Shown here one piece after another: positions 53,418-61,696 of a stretch of 64,000 nucleotides of DNA. Positions within the stretch are counted from its first letter, which is position 1, and each line of letters starts with the position of its first letter. The notes below the pieces were generated by a model. The model saw nothing but the letters and a program-made list of their open reading frames with translations. It ran no database searches and was not told the origin of the DNA. The translations under genes and the position numbers were made by a program. Source of the stretch: Chryseobacterium sp. OSA05B (lineage in GTDB: Bacteria > Bacteroidota > Bacteroidia > Flavobacteriales > Weeksellaceae); contig NZ_JAHXYH010000003.1 in NCBI RefSeq assembly GCF_019970065.1, forward strand, positions 186,001 to 250,000, written 5' to 3'.

Positions 53418-53444
53418 CAGATCATGCAGATTGAACAGATGTAT
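53418..53444 (+). repeat. 9-base repeat array
   Basis: CAGATCATG, CAGATTGAA, CAGATGTAT, preceded by CTCCCG as at 50010. Confidence 0.75.
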
Positions 53445-53536
53445 CCTATTGTAAACGTAAAGTTTTAAAATTGCTGCTGTTTATTTTAGGGTTGCAAAGA
53501 AGTGAAAAATGAACTGTCTGATGAAGGTATATGGAT

Positions 53537-53569
53537 AGGTTTTCGGCGGCCGGAGGCCGCCGAAAACCT
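53537..53569. repeat. Perfect 15-bp G+C-rich palindrome
   Basis: AGGTTTTCGGCGGCC, GGA loop, exact complement. It stands out in A+T-rich surroundings. Its core GGCGGCC is shared with the palindrome at 54490. It could also terminate the hypothetical gene at 53597 on the - strand, but no T run follows. Confidence 0.85.
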
Positions 53570-53596
53570 TCTGATAAAGGTTAAGTAAGTAATGTA

Positions 53597-54274
53597 TTAT
53601 TTTTTATCTTTCAAATAAATATCATCATACTCCATAATAAAATAATCGCTTTTGTTTGGATCCAGATCATAAAGGAGGCATTTATCATTAGAATATAAGA
53701 ATATGATGTCAGGATGTTTTACTTTGAGCTGATCTTTAAGAACTCTGAAATTATATATATGTTGTTCACTTCCTGTATTTGTAATATTATTAAGACCGGA
53801 AAAGACAAGCGCCATAGTTGTTATATAAGCTATTTTACCATATTTCTGGATTAAAAATTTTTTCTGATAGTGATAACATATTACCAATGCAATGTTTAAG
53901 AATATATAAAATAAAAGTTGTAGAATGCTCGGGAAATTATTGGTCATGTAAAACAAATATGAATATAATAGTATTGCTATAATTGTGAATAGGAGTATTC
54001 CTATTTTGTGTTTTTTCTCAGGGAAATTTCTAAATATATAGTATAATAATAATCCTAATAACATTAATGGCATATTAAGCAAAACCAAAGTACCATCCAG
54101 AACAATCTGAGTTATTGAAAAGCATTTGCTTACAAGATTTGGGGAATGCATGCTTATCTGAACAATTTGTTTAATTATACCTAATAATGAAGGGACAATG
54201 ATTAAAAAAGGCAAATATTCCTTAACAAATTGTAAAATTTTATCTTCTCCTAAAAAATTGAAAAAATCTTTCAT
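53597..54274 (-). CDS. Hypothetical membrane protein flanked by G+C-rich palindromes
   Basis: A protein of 225 residues with five likely transmembrane helices between residues 18 and 165 (YLPFLIIVPSLLGIIKQIV, DGTLVLLNMPLMLLGLLLYYI, IGILLFTIIAILLYSYLFY and others) and a soluble C-terminus (FLYSNDKCLLYDLDPNKSDY). More A+T-rich than its neighbours, rich in Ile, Leu and Tyr, and no family recognised. G+C-rich palindromes sit 28 bases after and about 215 bases before it. Confidence 0.65.
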   Translation of the reverse strand: MKDFFNFLGEDKILQFVKEYLPFLIIVPSLLGIIKQIVQISMHSPNLVSKCFSITQIVLDGTLVLLNMPLMLLGLLLYYIFRNFPEKKHKIGILLFTIIAILLYSYLFYMTNNFPSILQLLFYIFLNIALVICYHYQKKFLIQKYGKIAYITTMALVFSGLNNITNTGSEQHIYNFRVLKDQLKVKHPDIIFLYSNDKCLLYDLDPNKSDYFIMEYDDIYLKDKK

Positions 54275-54489
54275 GCGTTTGTTATTTTGAGTGGTGCGAA
54301 TCTAAGCGAAAATAAAGATTTTTTTTAATTTGTTTTTCACTTAATTGTGATTAATTTTGTAGGTTTTGCCTGTTTGGTCTCAAATATTTATTCGATAATT
54401 TGTTTGTAATATAATGTTTTAATAATGGAGAGTCTCAAATCTTATGATGATGAATTTATATTTTGAGGGAGCTAAGGAAGGGTAAGTGA

Positions 54490-54514
54490 GCTCGGCCGCC
54501 GAAGGCGGCCGAGC
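54490..54514. repeat. Perfect 11-bp G+C-rich palindrome
   Basis: GCTCGGCCGCC, GAA loop, exact complement, just beyond the DUF6265 gene's 3' end. Same design as 53537-53569. Confidence 0.85.
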
Positions 54515-54537
54515 CATATCTTTTAAGTTGAAAATTT

Positions 54538-55011
54538 TTATTTTATCTTTTTCATGGCGAATATTTGATTCTCTTTTTTGCCTTTTAAGACACCTGAAAT
54601 CTCGGCAATTAGAGAATTCTTACTTATTTTTTTATAGGTAATGATTTGCGGAAAGTCATTCTGTTGGTTTTCAAATATAAGGGAGGTGGGACTTAAGCCG
54701 GGTGTTGAAACAAAATCAACAGGTATTTCATTATGCTGACCCTTTACGGATACCATATAATGTAGTTTTTTGTCTTTTTCTACCAGACGTACAAATTCAA
54801 ACATGATGGTGTCTTTTTTATTCAGGTAGTAGCTTTTCCCCTGGAATTCGGTGTCGCTTTTTCGGGTCCAGGTTTCGTAGAGGCTTCCTTTGGGCGTTTT
54901 GGTTTCCCAGGTACCGATGAGCCAGTCCAGTTTTTGTAGTTCATTCTGTTGGATAGTCCAGGCAGAGAGAATCGCCAGTACGATGGCGGAGAGAATCAGT
55001 TTTGTTTTCAT
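54538..55011 (-). CDS. DUF6265 family exported protein
   Basis: A protein of 157 residues with a signal peptide (MKTKLILSAIVLAILSAWT). The DUF6265 lipocalin-like pattern LDWLIGTWETKTPKGSLYE, FEFVRLVEKDKKLHYMV and FENQQNDFPQIITY is clear. Function is unknown for the family. It follows the AraC-type gene by 72 bases on the same strand and may be co-transcribed with it. Confidence 0.87.
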   Translation of the reverse strand: MKTKLILSAIVLAILSAWTIQQNELQKLDWLIGTWETKTPKGSLYETWTRKSDTEFQGKSYYLNKKDTIMFEFVRLVEKDKKLHYMVSVKGQHNEIPVDFVSTPGLSPTSLIFENQQNDFPQIITYKKISKNSLIAEISGVLKGKKENQIFAMKKIK

Positions 55012-55083
55012 TGTCTTGATATTTTATTATGAAGACAAAGTTCAGCATATGATTAAGGCTAAAATTGTAAAAATGCGACAAGG

Positions 55084-55896
55084 TTAATCTGTTCCGAAAA
55101 AAAGGAAAGACATTTTCAGATGTTCACCGTAAAATTCTTTAGGCGTCAATCCTGTAAATTCTTTAAAATCCTTGATAAAATGGGCCTGATCATAATATTC
55201 AGATTCGTGTGCTAAGGCGGTAAGTGTTGTAAATTCTTTATTGAGTAAGAGTTTCAGGGTTGTTTGCAGTCTTATTGTTTTTGAAAGCTGTTTAGGACTT
55301 AAACCTATCGCAGAGGAAAACTTTCGCTCCAGCTGTCGACGGTTGATATTGGTCTGTTTGGACAGTTCACCGATTGAAATCTGACCATTAGCGGTAATTA
55401 GGGTATCTATCGTAGACCGTACAATTTTGTCAATGACATCAGCGTCCAGTTTTTTGAGCAAAAATTCTTCAACAATCTGTATTTTTTCTTCAGGCGTCTT
55501 GGTTTTCAGCATATTTTTCTCCAGTTCAATTCCATCTTCTCCGAAAAGTTGATCGAGCGGAATTGCTTTATCGTCCATTTCTTTAATGGGAATGGTAGCA
55601 AACGGAATAAAACCTTCATACTGAAAACGGACAGAGAACATCCCCGTAGTGCCTGTGGATTCTATAACCAATGGTTTGGTAAGCTGGCCAAAAACACAGC
55701 TTCTGGGCTGAACTACCGCCTGGCCGTCATCCATATATTGTTTGTAAAGATCACCATAATGAAAAATCATTTCCATACAACCGTCCGGAACAATGGTTTG
55801 CTGCTGAGGAACGTCTTCCTTAGGGCTTTCCAGGGTCCAATAGCACTTGATAAGAGCGGAGAGTTCAGGACTTGGTGGGAAGGTTTGATAGTTCAT
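55084..55896 (-). CDS. AraC family transcriptional regulator
   Basis: A protein of 270 residues. The N-terminal domain is of the DUF6597 type (YQTFPPSPELSALIKCYWTLESP, VPDGCMEMIFHYGD, FSVRFQYEGFIPF). The C-terminal AraC double HTH has ISIGELSKQTNINRRQLERKFSS and TALAHESEYYDQAHFIKDFKEF. Effector unknown. The downstream DUF6265 gene is the closest candidate target. Confidence 0.92.
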   Translation of the reverse strand: MNYQTFPPSPELSALIKCYWTLESPKEDVPQQQTIVPDGCMEMIFHYGDLYKQYMDDGQAVVQPRSCVFGQLTKPLVIESTGTTGMFSVRFQYEGFIPFATIPIKEMDDKAIPLDQLFGEDGIELEKNMLKTKTPEEKIQIVEEFLLKKLDADVIDKIVRSTIDTLITANGQISIGELSKQTNINRRQLERKFSSAIGLSPKQLSKTIRLQTTLKLLLNKEFTTLTALAHESEYYDQAHFIKDFKEFTGLTPKEFYGEHLKMSFLFFGTD

Positions 55897-56051
55897 TGTT
55901 TAATCATTAATTTTTCATCAATTAGGTTCTTAAAACTACTAAATAAAATCGGAGGTAAGCATATTTTACAAAAAATCTCAAAATTGTGATTTATTTTATT
56001 AAACAAAACGCAGAGAATATAAAATCTCCACGCTTTGTTTGAATGAATTAA

Positions 56052-56921
56052 CTATACTTTTTTCCGGATTGAAATCAATGTCTGCAAAACCACCGAAGTA
56101 GTGATCAGCGAAATTCCTATATAGAATGCCGGTCCGACTTCTTTGCTTTCTCCAAAAAATAAAAATGCTATAATGATCGCATAAACCGGTTCCAGATTGA
56201 ACGTTAAATTCACGGTAAAGGCTGGAATTTTCTTTAAAACCTCTGCAAATGCAACATATAGCCCCACTGTACAAAAAAGTGCTAAAATGCCCAAATAGAC
56301 AGTGTTTTTTAAGTCAGGTACTATGCTATCTGCCGGGAAAATGAGGAGATAAACGGGCAAAAATGCTCCGAGGCCTAAAGTTCCGCCCATCATCTGGTAA
56401 AAGTTGATGACTTTGGTATCAAAATGCCTCACCAGCCGGTTATTATAAACGGTGTAGAGTGCACCAAAAGCAGAGGAAATAACGCCTAAAATAATTCCAA
56501 GCTGATAAGAGGTATCAAAATGAAAGATCAGACTGACCCCAAACAAAGTAAAGGTACTGAGAAATAATTCTGAAATTTTAAATTTCTCTTGATCAATTAT
56601 AGGTTTGAATACAGCGGTAAAAAAACTGGTCAGACAATAACAAACCACGCCGATTGAAATATTGGAGTATTTAATACTGGCGTAGAAAAAAAGCCAGTGA
56701 AGCGTGATGAGCAGCCCGGCTTTCATTATACGGACTTTTTCCCGGGAAGAAATGCTATAGGGGATTCTCAGCAGTTTTAAAATAACAAATAAAATGATGG
56801 CCGAAAAGAAAAGTTGGTACCACACCAGTAGTCCTTCGTTGAGAGATATGAGTTTTCCGAAAATGCCTGTAAAGCCGGCCAGGATCACGGCCAGATGCAA
56901 TAATAAATATGATTTTTTCAT
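56052..56921 (-). CDS. EamA/DMT family transporter (second copy)
   Basis: A protein of 289 residues from MKKSYLLLHLAVILAGFTGI. An upstream extension of 18 residues is ignored. About ten helices, with the second-half signature FNLEPVYAIIIAFLFFGES. Low similarity to the other EamA protein at 14433, so not a recent duplicate. Substrate unknown; monocistronic. Confidence 0.9.
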   Translation of the reverse strand: MKKSYLLLHLAVILAGFTGIFGKLISLNEGLLVWYQLFFSAIILFVILKLLRIPYSISSREKVRIMKAGLLITLHWLFFYASIKYSNISIGVVCYCLTSFFTAVFKPIIDQEKFKISELFLSTFTLFGVSLIFHFDTSYQLGIILGVISSAFGALYTVYNNRLVRHFDTKVINFYQMMGGTLGLGAFLPVYLLIFPADSIVPDLKNTVYLGILALFCTVGLYVAFAEVLKKIPAFTVNLTFNLEPVYAIIIAFLFFGESKEVGPAFYIGISLITTSVVLQTLISIRKKV

Positions 56922-57180
56922 TGATAATGAACTGTAAAGATTTGTAATATTATTTTTTATCAGAATCTGAAGCATTGCAATTTAAGCCGGTAAAAAAATT
57001 AACGGCATGAACATACTTCAAATAGAATTGAAAATATTAGAATCTAGGAGGAGGCAAACAGCTCGCGTGGTTCATATCTATTGTATTGAGATCAAATATA
57101 GGTAAAACAGACTAAAACGAAATGATTGGGGTGTTAAAAATTATGTAATTTAGTGCGGAAAGGAATTTTATTCAGATGAT

Positions 57181-57699
57181 ATGGAATTACGAAAGGAGAT
57201 TGAGCCTGATTTTACGACTGCTGAAAAGCTTTATCCTGAGGTATTACGGCTTATTTTAGAATATACAGATTACTGTGATGAGCATGGAGATGAAGATCAT
57301 TCAGCTTACCAAAAACTTGAGAAGACGCTGCATAAAATGACAGGGAAGGAGATGTCCGGATTTAATCTCTGGGAATGGTGGGAAGAGGATGGAGCAGAGA
57401 ATCTCGCTTTTGATATAGCTTTACCGGAACCTTTCATGGTGGAAGGTATCACAAAAACTGAACTTTCGGAGATCGTAAAACGGCTTAAAACTTTTGATAC
57501 ACCTGACAGAGAAGGCTTTATAGCACAGTTTTACAGCCATGTATGCTTTGGAAATGGTTATTATCATCAGTTTTTGAAGCTGAATTTCAAAACATATCAT
57601 ATAAAGCTGTTCCAGAGAAATAAGGATAAAAACGGGAATTATTTTGAGTACAGTCAGGAAGAAACAACGGAAAAGTTGTGGAATGACGGAAAATATTAG
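57181..57699 (+). CDS. Hypothetical acidic cytosolic protein, immunity-like style
   Basis: A protein of 172 residues, acidic, no signal and no membrane helix. Marks: Trp/Glu-rich NLWEWWEEDGAENLAFDIA, and CFGNGYYHQFLKLNFKTYHI late. I recognise no family. Composition (acidic, aromatic, single domain) and pairing with another such protein 37 bases downstream recall immunity proteins of polymorphic toxins, but no toxin gene is next to it. Confidence 0.6.
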   Translation: MELRKEIEPDFTTAEKLYPEVLRLILEYTDYCDEHGDEDHSAYQKLEKTLHKMTGKEMSGFNLWEWWEEDGAENLAFDIALPEPFMVEGITKTELSEIVKRLKTFDTPDREGFIAQFYSHVCFGNGYYHQFLKLNFKTYHIKLFQRNKDKNGNYFEYSQEETTEKLWNDGKY

Positions 57700-57736
57700 T
57701 CTGATTTTAAACCTGTTATAATATCAATTTAACATA

Positions 57737-58330
57737 ATGTATACGGGAATATTAGAAAAGCTCAATGTTTTAGGCGGCAATACTGATCATGTGAGTGCAG
57801 ATAAAACCTTTGCAGAAAACTGGCAAAGCATCCAATTCAGCTCTTATCTGTATGATAAAGAATGGGATGTGTATGGGATTGATGCATTTTATGAAAAGAA
57901 TAAACCGACATACATCGATCATCATGAAAAATTCTACGAAGATTTGGTTGAGCATTATTTTTCAGAACATGAGCAAACATATGGGCAGGATTTTTATAAA
58001 GACTGGCTGTTTACGCCGTTTAAAAAAAATTCAAAAGATGATGGTGAGCTTGACGGGTTTGTAGAAGAAGATGAACTCAGGAAAACCGTACAGGGAACAG
58101 AAATGGATTTTATTTGTATCATATATTCGTATGGATATCCGGATCATTATTTTGTATGCTTAACAGATCCGAATCCTATGAACCCAACGGTTTACAGTAC
58201 GGACCATGAAGTGTATTTTCAGGAAATTGAAAACGAAAGAAGCCTGGATGACTTTCTGGACAGGTATATGACAAAGGAAGAGTTTGTGGATGTTGTCAAA
58301 GAGTATCTGGAAGAGAAATTCGGGAGATAG
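57737..58330 (+). CDS. Hypothetical acidic cytosolic protein, SMI1/KNR4-like style
   Basis: A protein of 197 residues, acidic, no signal. The C-terminal part (DPNPMNPTVYSTDHEVYFQE, then SLDDFLDRYMTKEEFVDVV) resembles the end of SMI1/KNR4 (SUKH)-type immunity proteins, where a 'DHE' strand is followed by an SL..FL helix. The N-terminal part (YLYDKEWDVYGIDAFYEKN) is not recognised. It forms a likely two-gene unit with the preceding gene. Confidence 0.6.
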   Translation: MYTGILEKLNVLGGNTDHVSADKTFAENWQSIQFSSYLYDKEWDVYGIDAFYEKNKPTYIDHHEKFYEDLVEHYFSEHEQTYGQDFYKDWLFTPFKKNSKDDGELDGFVEEDELRKTVQGTEMDFICIIYSYGYPDHYFVCLTDPNPMNPTVYSTDHEVYFQEIENERSLDDFLDRYMTKEEFVDVVKEYLEEKFGR

Positions 58331-58679
58331 CAGATATTGAATGTTTTTAAGGTATGATGCTGTAATTTTATTTTGCCTATAATTTATATTATGTTAAATT
58401 GATTATTTGTTATGAATTGAATTGATTTGAGGAAGTCGATCTTATGTTTATTTAACGCTAGAGATTATTAGGTCAACTTTTTCAAACCATACTAATTGAT
58501 AAACGTCTTTTTTTTCTATTTAGCTAACGTCTTTAATTCTTTATTTTCGGTATCATAATTGATTTTTTTTTACTGAATATTTAATAATAACTAAAAAATT
58601 TAATTAAAAACATTATTTCAATGTATTGTGTATTATTTTTTTTACTATTTTTGATCACTATCAAATTAATTTTTAAAAT
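58331..58679. other. A+T-rich spacer before the exported pair
   Basis: No ORF and no palindrome. A full promoter lies at its right end (58626-58653). Confidence 0.5.
58626..58653 (+). promoter_or_regulatory. Promoter for the 58680/59073 pair
   Basis: TTG at 58626-58628, a 17-base spacer and TATTTTTG at 58646-58653, 27 bases before the ATG. Confidence 0.65.
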
Positions 58680-59057
58680 ATGAAAAAAGTATTTTTTTTG
58701 TCTTTTTTATCTTCCCTATCGATGATTTCATGTTCATTAGAAGGTTCTGAAGAAAATAATCTGACGAGAAACCCATTAGAAGCACGCACTAACCAATCAA
58801 TTCCTTCTAAAAATCAAGCAATTGATGACTTTAAAAAAGCATTGGTTAATGCAAATAACCCAACACTAATCAAAGAAGAAATTGAAACCAATTCTGGGAG
58901 CCAGGGATTTGGCCCTTCAAGAAAAAAAATCATATTAGAACCGGCAAAAATGGTTTTACTGTCAACAGGAATGTCTAAAGATAAAGTAAATGGCTTAGAA
59001 GATGATGCCATTATTTCACAAGCCTTTATTTCCATGTCAAATGAACAAAAACCATAA
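58680..59057 (+). CDS. Small lipoprotein, hypothetical
   Basis: A protein of 125 residues; lipoprotein signal MKKVFFLSFLSSLSMISC. Low-complexity polar middle (NPLEARTNQSIPSKNQ), a helix IDDFKKALVNANNPTLIKEEIE, and a conserved-looking end ILEPAKMVLLSTGMSKDKV. Function unknown. First of two exported genes, 15 bases from the next. Confidence 0.65.
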   Translation: MKKVFFLSFLSSLSMISCSLEGSEENNLTRNPLEARTNQSIPSKNQAIDDFKKALVNANNPTLIKEEIETNSGSQGFGPSRKKIILEPAKMVLLSTGMSKDKVNGLEDDAIISQAFISMSNEQKP

Positions 59058-59072
59058 TACATCACAGAAAAT

Positions 59073-59591
59073 ATGAGAAAAATTCTTCCACTGCTTTTAG
59101 TTCTTTTAGCTGTAATTATTAAAGCTCAGCAATACCCGTTAGTCGTTTATAATTTTAGCCCTGTTGCTGTTACGAAATTGAAAATTAAAGTCACAGATCC
59201 AACAACTTGGCGATATGATTGCCATCCGATTGCTTCTGGAGAAACATCAGGATTAATTCAACCCGGCACCACTGTTACTTATGATTTAATGAATACCAGT
59301 GCAACAAAAACACCACCAATAAATCAATGGGATATTATGTCACACTATATAGGTATTCCTGATGCCATATATAATGTAAGTGCCGGGGCAACCATACCAA
59401 CTGCTATATCATCTATTATTAATTGGCAGAGTATTACAATCGTATTTGCCAATGGTGAAACAATTGATTTAGGAAGAGGCTGTACAGAGCCAGGTACACC
59501 TACATACAATTCGGGGGCCACTCCATCCGGTAGGATCGCTACTACTAATACTTTGGTTACACCCGCCCAACAAGTTCTTACGATATTCTAA
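59073..59591 (+). CDS. Secreted protein, hypothetical
   Basis: A protein of 172 residues; signal peptide ends VIIKAQQ. A single beta-sandwich is likely (PLVVYNFSPVAVTKLKIKV, SGLIQPGTTVTYDLMNT, SITIVFANGETIDLG). Two cysteines (CHPIASG and GRGCTEPGT) could form a disulfide. No T9SS tail and no family recognised. Followed by a strong terminator. Confidence 0.65.
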   Translation: MRKILPLLLVLLAVIIKAQQYPLVVYNFSPVAVTKLKIKVTDPTTWRYDCHPIASGETSGLIQPGTTVTYDLMNTSATKTPPINQWDIMSHYIGIPDAIYNVSAGATIPTAISSIINWQSITIVFANGETIDLGRGCTEPGTPTYNSGATPSGRIATTNTLVTPAQQVLTIF

Positions 59592-59618
59592 GGATTTTTT
59601 ATTCTAAATATAAAAGAA

Positions 59619-59657
59619 AATAACCCTACAATAAGCAATTGTAGGGTTATTTTTTAG
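59619..59657. terminator. Terminator after the exported pair
   Basis: A perfect 14-bp stem AATAACCCTACAAT with its complement, a 5-base loop and T run; A-rich on the left, so it may work both ways. Confidence 0.88.
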
Positions 59658-59726
59658 GATGTAAACAAAGACTCCGAAGATTAATTTATATAAGTAACCG
59701 TTCGGTAAACCGATCTCTGAAACAAC

Positions 59727-61220
59727 TTATTTCTTAACTATTTTACTAAAAGTTGTATCGCCTTTTAACAGGTAATTCCCTGATGGATATTCACTAAGAT
59801 CAATGCTGTTTTTTCCTTTGCTTAAAGTCAAATTTTTAATAATTCTACCCGTGCTGTCATATAAATAAGCATTTTCGTTTTCAGCAGACTCCACAGTGAT
59901 CACTCCTGTTGTCGGGTTAGGATAAGCCGGAGTTTTTAATGGCGTTGAAATTTCTCCAGTTGATAAACTTCCGTTGCAAGCGGAGTTATAGGTATCTCCA
60001 ATAATATTAAACCCTTTGTTAACCAATTGAGCCCTTGCCATAATGGCTTGCGGTGTAGAATAAGTTAGCCCTGTTGCATCTATCGTTCCAGATACTATTC
60101 CTGAGCTGGCCCATGTAGGATTATTGATGAGAGCAATTAGAAATTTATTATAATTGGTGCATGATAAACCCGTATTTTTTAATCCGAAATAGATTGAATT
60201 ATCAAGAAAGTTTTGAAGCTTAATGTTCCAGGTAGAAATATCCTGATTAAAATTCAAAGCACCATTAAACATATTAAATCCAATAGAAATATTAACTTTA
60301 CTCACATCCCAGTTTCCAATAGGTTGATTAAAGGATTTAGCATTGGTAAACATTTGCTCAAAATCTTTTACATTACCCGTATTCCAATTATTAAGGGGTT
60401 GATTAAAGGATGTAGCATTAGAGAATACATAGCGAAAATTAGTAGCATTTGATGTATTCCATGAATTTAATGGCTGGTTGAAAGCCACTGCAAACGTAAA
60501 CATTGAAGAGAAATTGGTTCCGGACCCCGTATTCCAGTTAGAGATATTTTGATTAAAAGAAGATGCCAACGAAAACATATCACTAAAGTTGGTTACATTA
60601 GCCGTATTCCAGGTTCCGATATTTTGATTAAATAATGTTGCTCTGCTAAACATACCGCTCATGTTAGTAATACTACTTGTATTCCAATTAGAAAATGAAT
60701 TATTGCCAATCAGAGATGGACAATAGATGAACATTTCAGATAAGTTATTAATTTGTGTCAGATTGGGGGCATCTGTAGCAGTTACGTCAAGGTTCGGACA
60801 TTTCGCAAATCCTCTATTGAATTGCTCAAGCCAAATAATGTTTCCCCATTGACTCACTTCGATAAGTTCCGGATTTTCAGTGATTGAGTTGACGTTAGCC
60901 TTAAACCCATAAAATAATCCACTGCCATTGGATACCTTCACTTTGTAGGTGGCTTGGAGAGGGTTTGCATTTAAAGAGGTTCCAAAAGGAATGACAGTAG
61001 GACTGCTACTGCTGGATGTGACAGAATTAAGAACTCCACTATGTTGAGGATATCCTACTTCTTCCCAGTTAATGGTATAACTGGTTCCGGTTCCACCAAA
61101 AGATATGGCATTATCGATGGTACCGGTTACATTGGGTTTCCACAAAGTAATAAATTCAGTCTGTGCATAAGAACTGAAAAATAAAAATAAGAAAATGGTA
61201 ATTAGTTGTTTTTTATACAT
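59727..61220 (-). CDS. BspA-type (DUF285) repeat surface protein with T9SS sorting domain
   Basis: A protein of 497 residues: signal peptide 1-20; a unique N-terminal part; six regular 25-residue repeats at about 178-331 (consensus NWNTSNVTNFSxMF…FNQxI), the DUF285 leucine-rich-like unit of BspA surface proteins; and a T9SS type A tail (PAYPNPTTGVITVES … YPSGNYLLKGD). Such proteins bind host or polymer surfaces in other genera. It is alone, between two other secreted-protein genes. CAAAAATA at 61237-61244 is a -7 candidate. Confidence 0.9.
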   Translation of the reverse strand: MYKKQLITIFLFLFFSSYAQTEFITLWKPNVTGTIDNAISFGGTGTSYTINWEEVGYPQHSGVLNSVTSSSSSPTVIPFGTSLNANPLQATYKVKVSNGSGLFYGFKANVNSITENPELIEVSQWGNIIWLEQFNRGFAKCPNLDVTATDAPNLTQINNLSEMFIYCPSLIGNNSFSNWNTSSITNMSGMFSRATLFNQNIGTWNTANVTNFSDMFSLASSFNQNISNWNTGSGTNFSSMFTFAVAFNQPLNSWNTSNATNFRYVFSNATSFNQPLNNWNTGNVKDFEQMFTNAKSFNQPIGNWDVSKVNISIGFNMFNGALNFNQDISTWNIKLQNFLDNSIYFGLKNTGLSCTNYNKFLIALINNPTWASSGIVSGTIDATGLTYSTPQAIMARAQLVNKGFNIIGDTYNSACNGSLSTGEISTPLKTPAYPNPTTGVITVESAENENAYLYDSTGRIIKNLTLSKGKNSIDLSEYPSGNYLLKGDTTFSKIVKK

Positions 61221-61696
61221 AATTTAAAAAATTTCACAAAAATAAGAGTTATTTCACAAAAAAAAAGAAAGTACGGTTAATTTAAAATGAATTATTTTCC
61301 TTTCCTGACTGGTGGATTGCTATCACTACCCTCCTGCTTTATCATAAAGATTGTTGGAATTAAAAACTTCACATGCTGGATTTTCATAATCATAATTTTT
61401 AAGGTTAAAATTTCGTTGGGTAAGACAATAATTTCCCGGGATTCTTGATCTTATCTCTGATACAAAGATATAGACGCACAGCGACAGAACATGTCGTAAT
61501 ATAATTTTATGACGATATTATTTTGTATGTTTTTCTTTATGAGATTTGACCGGAATGTAATGAATAAACCGGTTTTTTCTGAGTAAGCTGAACGTCAAAA
61601 ATGGACAAAAATAAAATTACAATAGGTGTTTGTTAATATAAAATAGCACCTGTCATTTCTGAAGGTGCTGTTTTATAATCGTTATAAGAAATAGAT
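61221..61696. other. Gene-free spacer of 476 bases
   Basis: No ORF longer than a few tens of codons looks coding. The right side has the terminator of the sugar dehydrogenase gene. An isolated CAAAGATA at 61463-61470 has no -33 partner. Confidence 0.5.
61645..61669 (-). terminator. Terminator of the sugar dehydrogenase gene
   Basis: Stem AGCACCT / AGGTGCT with an 11-base loop and T-rich - strand flank. Confidence 0.65.

Larger units (their letters stand above)
53266..53596. other. ArsR control region and repeat-rich spacer
   Basis: The left part holds the ArsR promoter and operators. The middle holds the 9-base array 53418-53444, and the right part a perfect G+C-rich palindrome at 53537-53569. 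No ORF. Confidence 0.65.
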
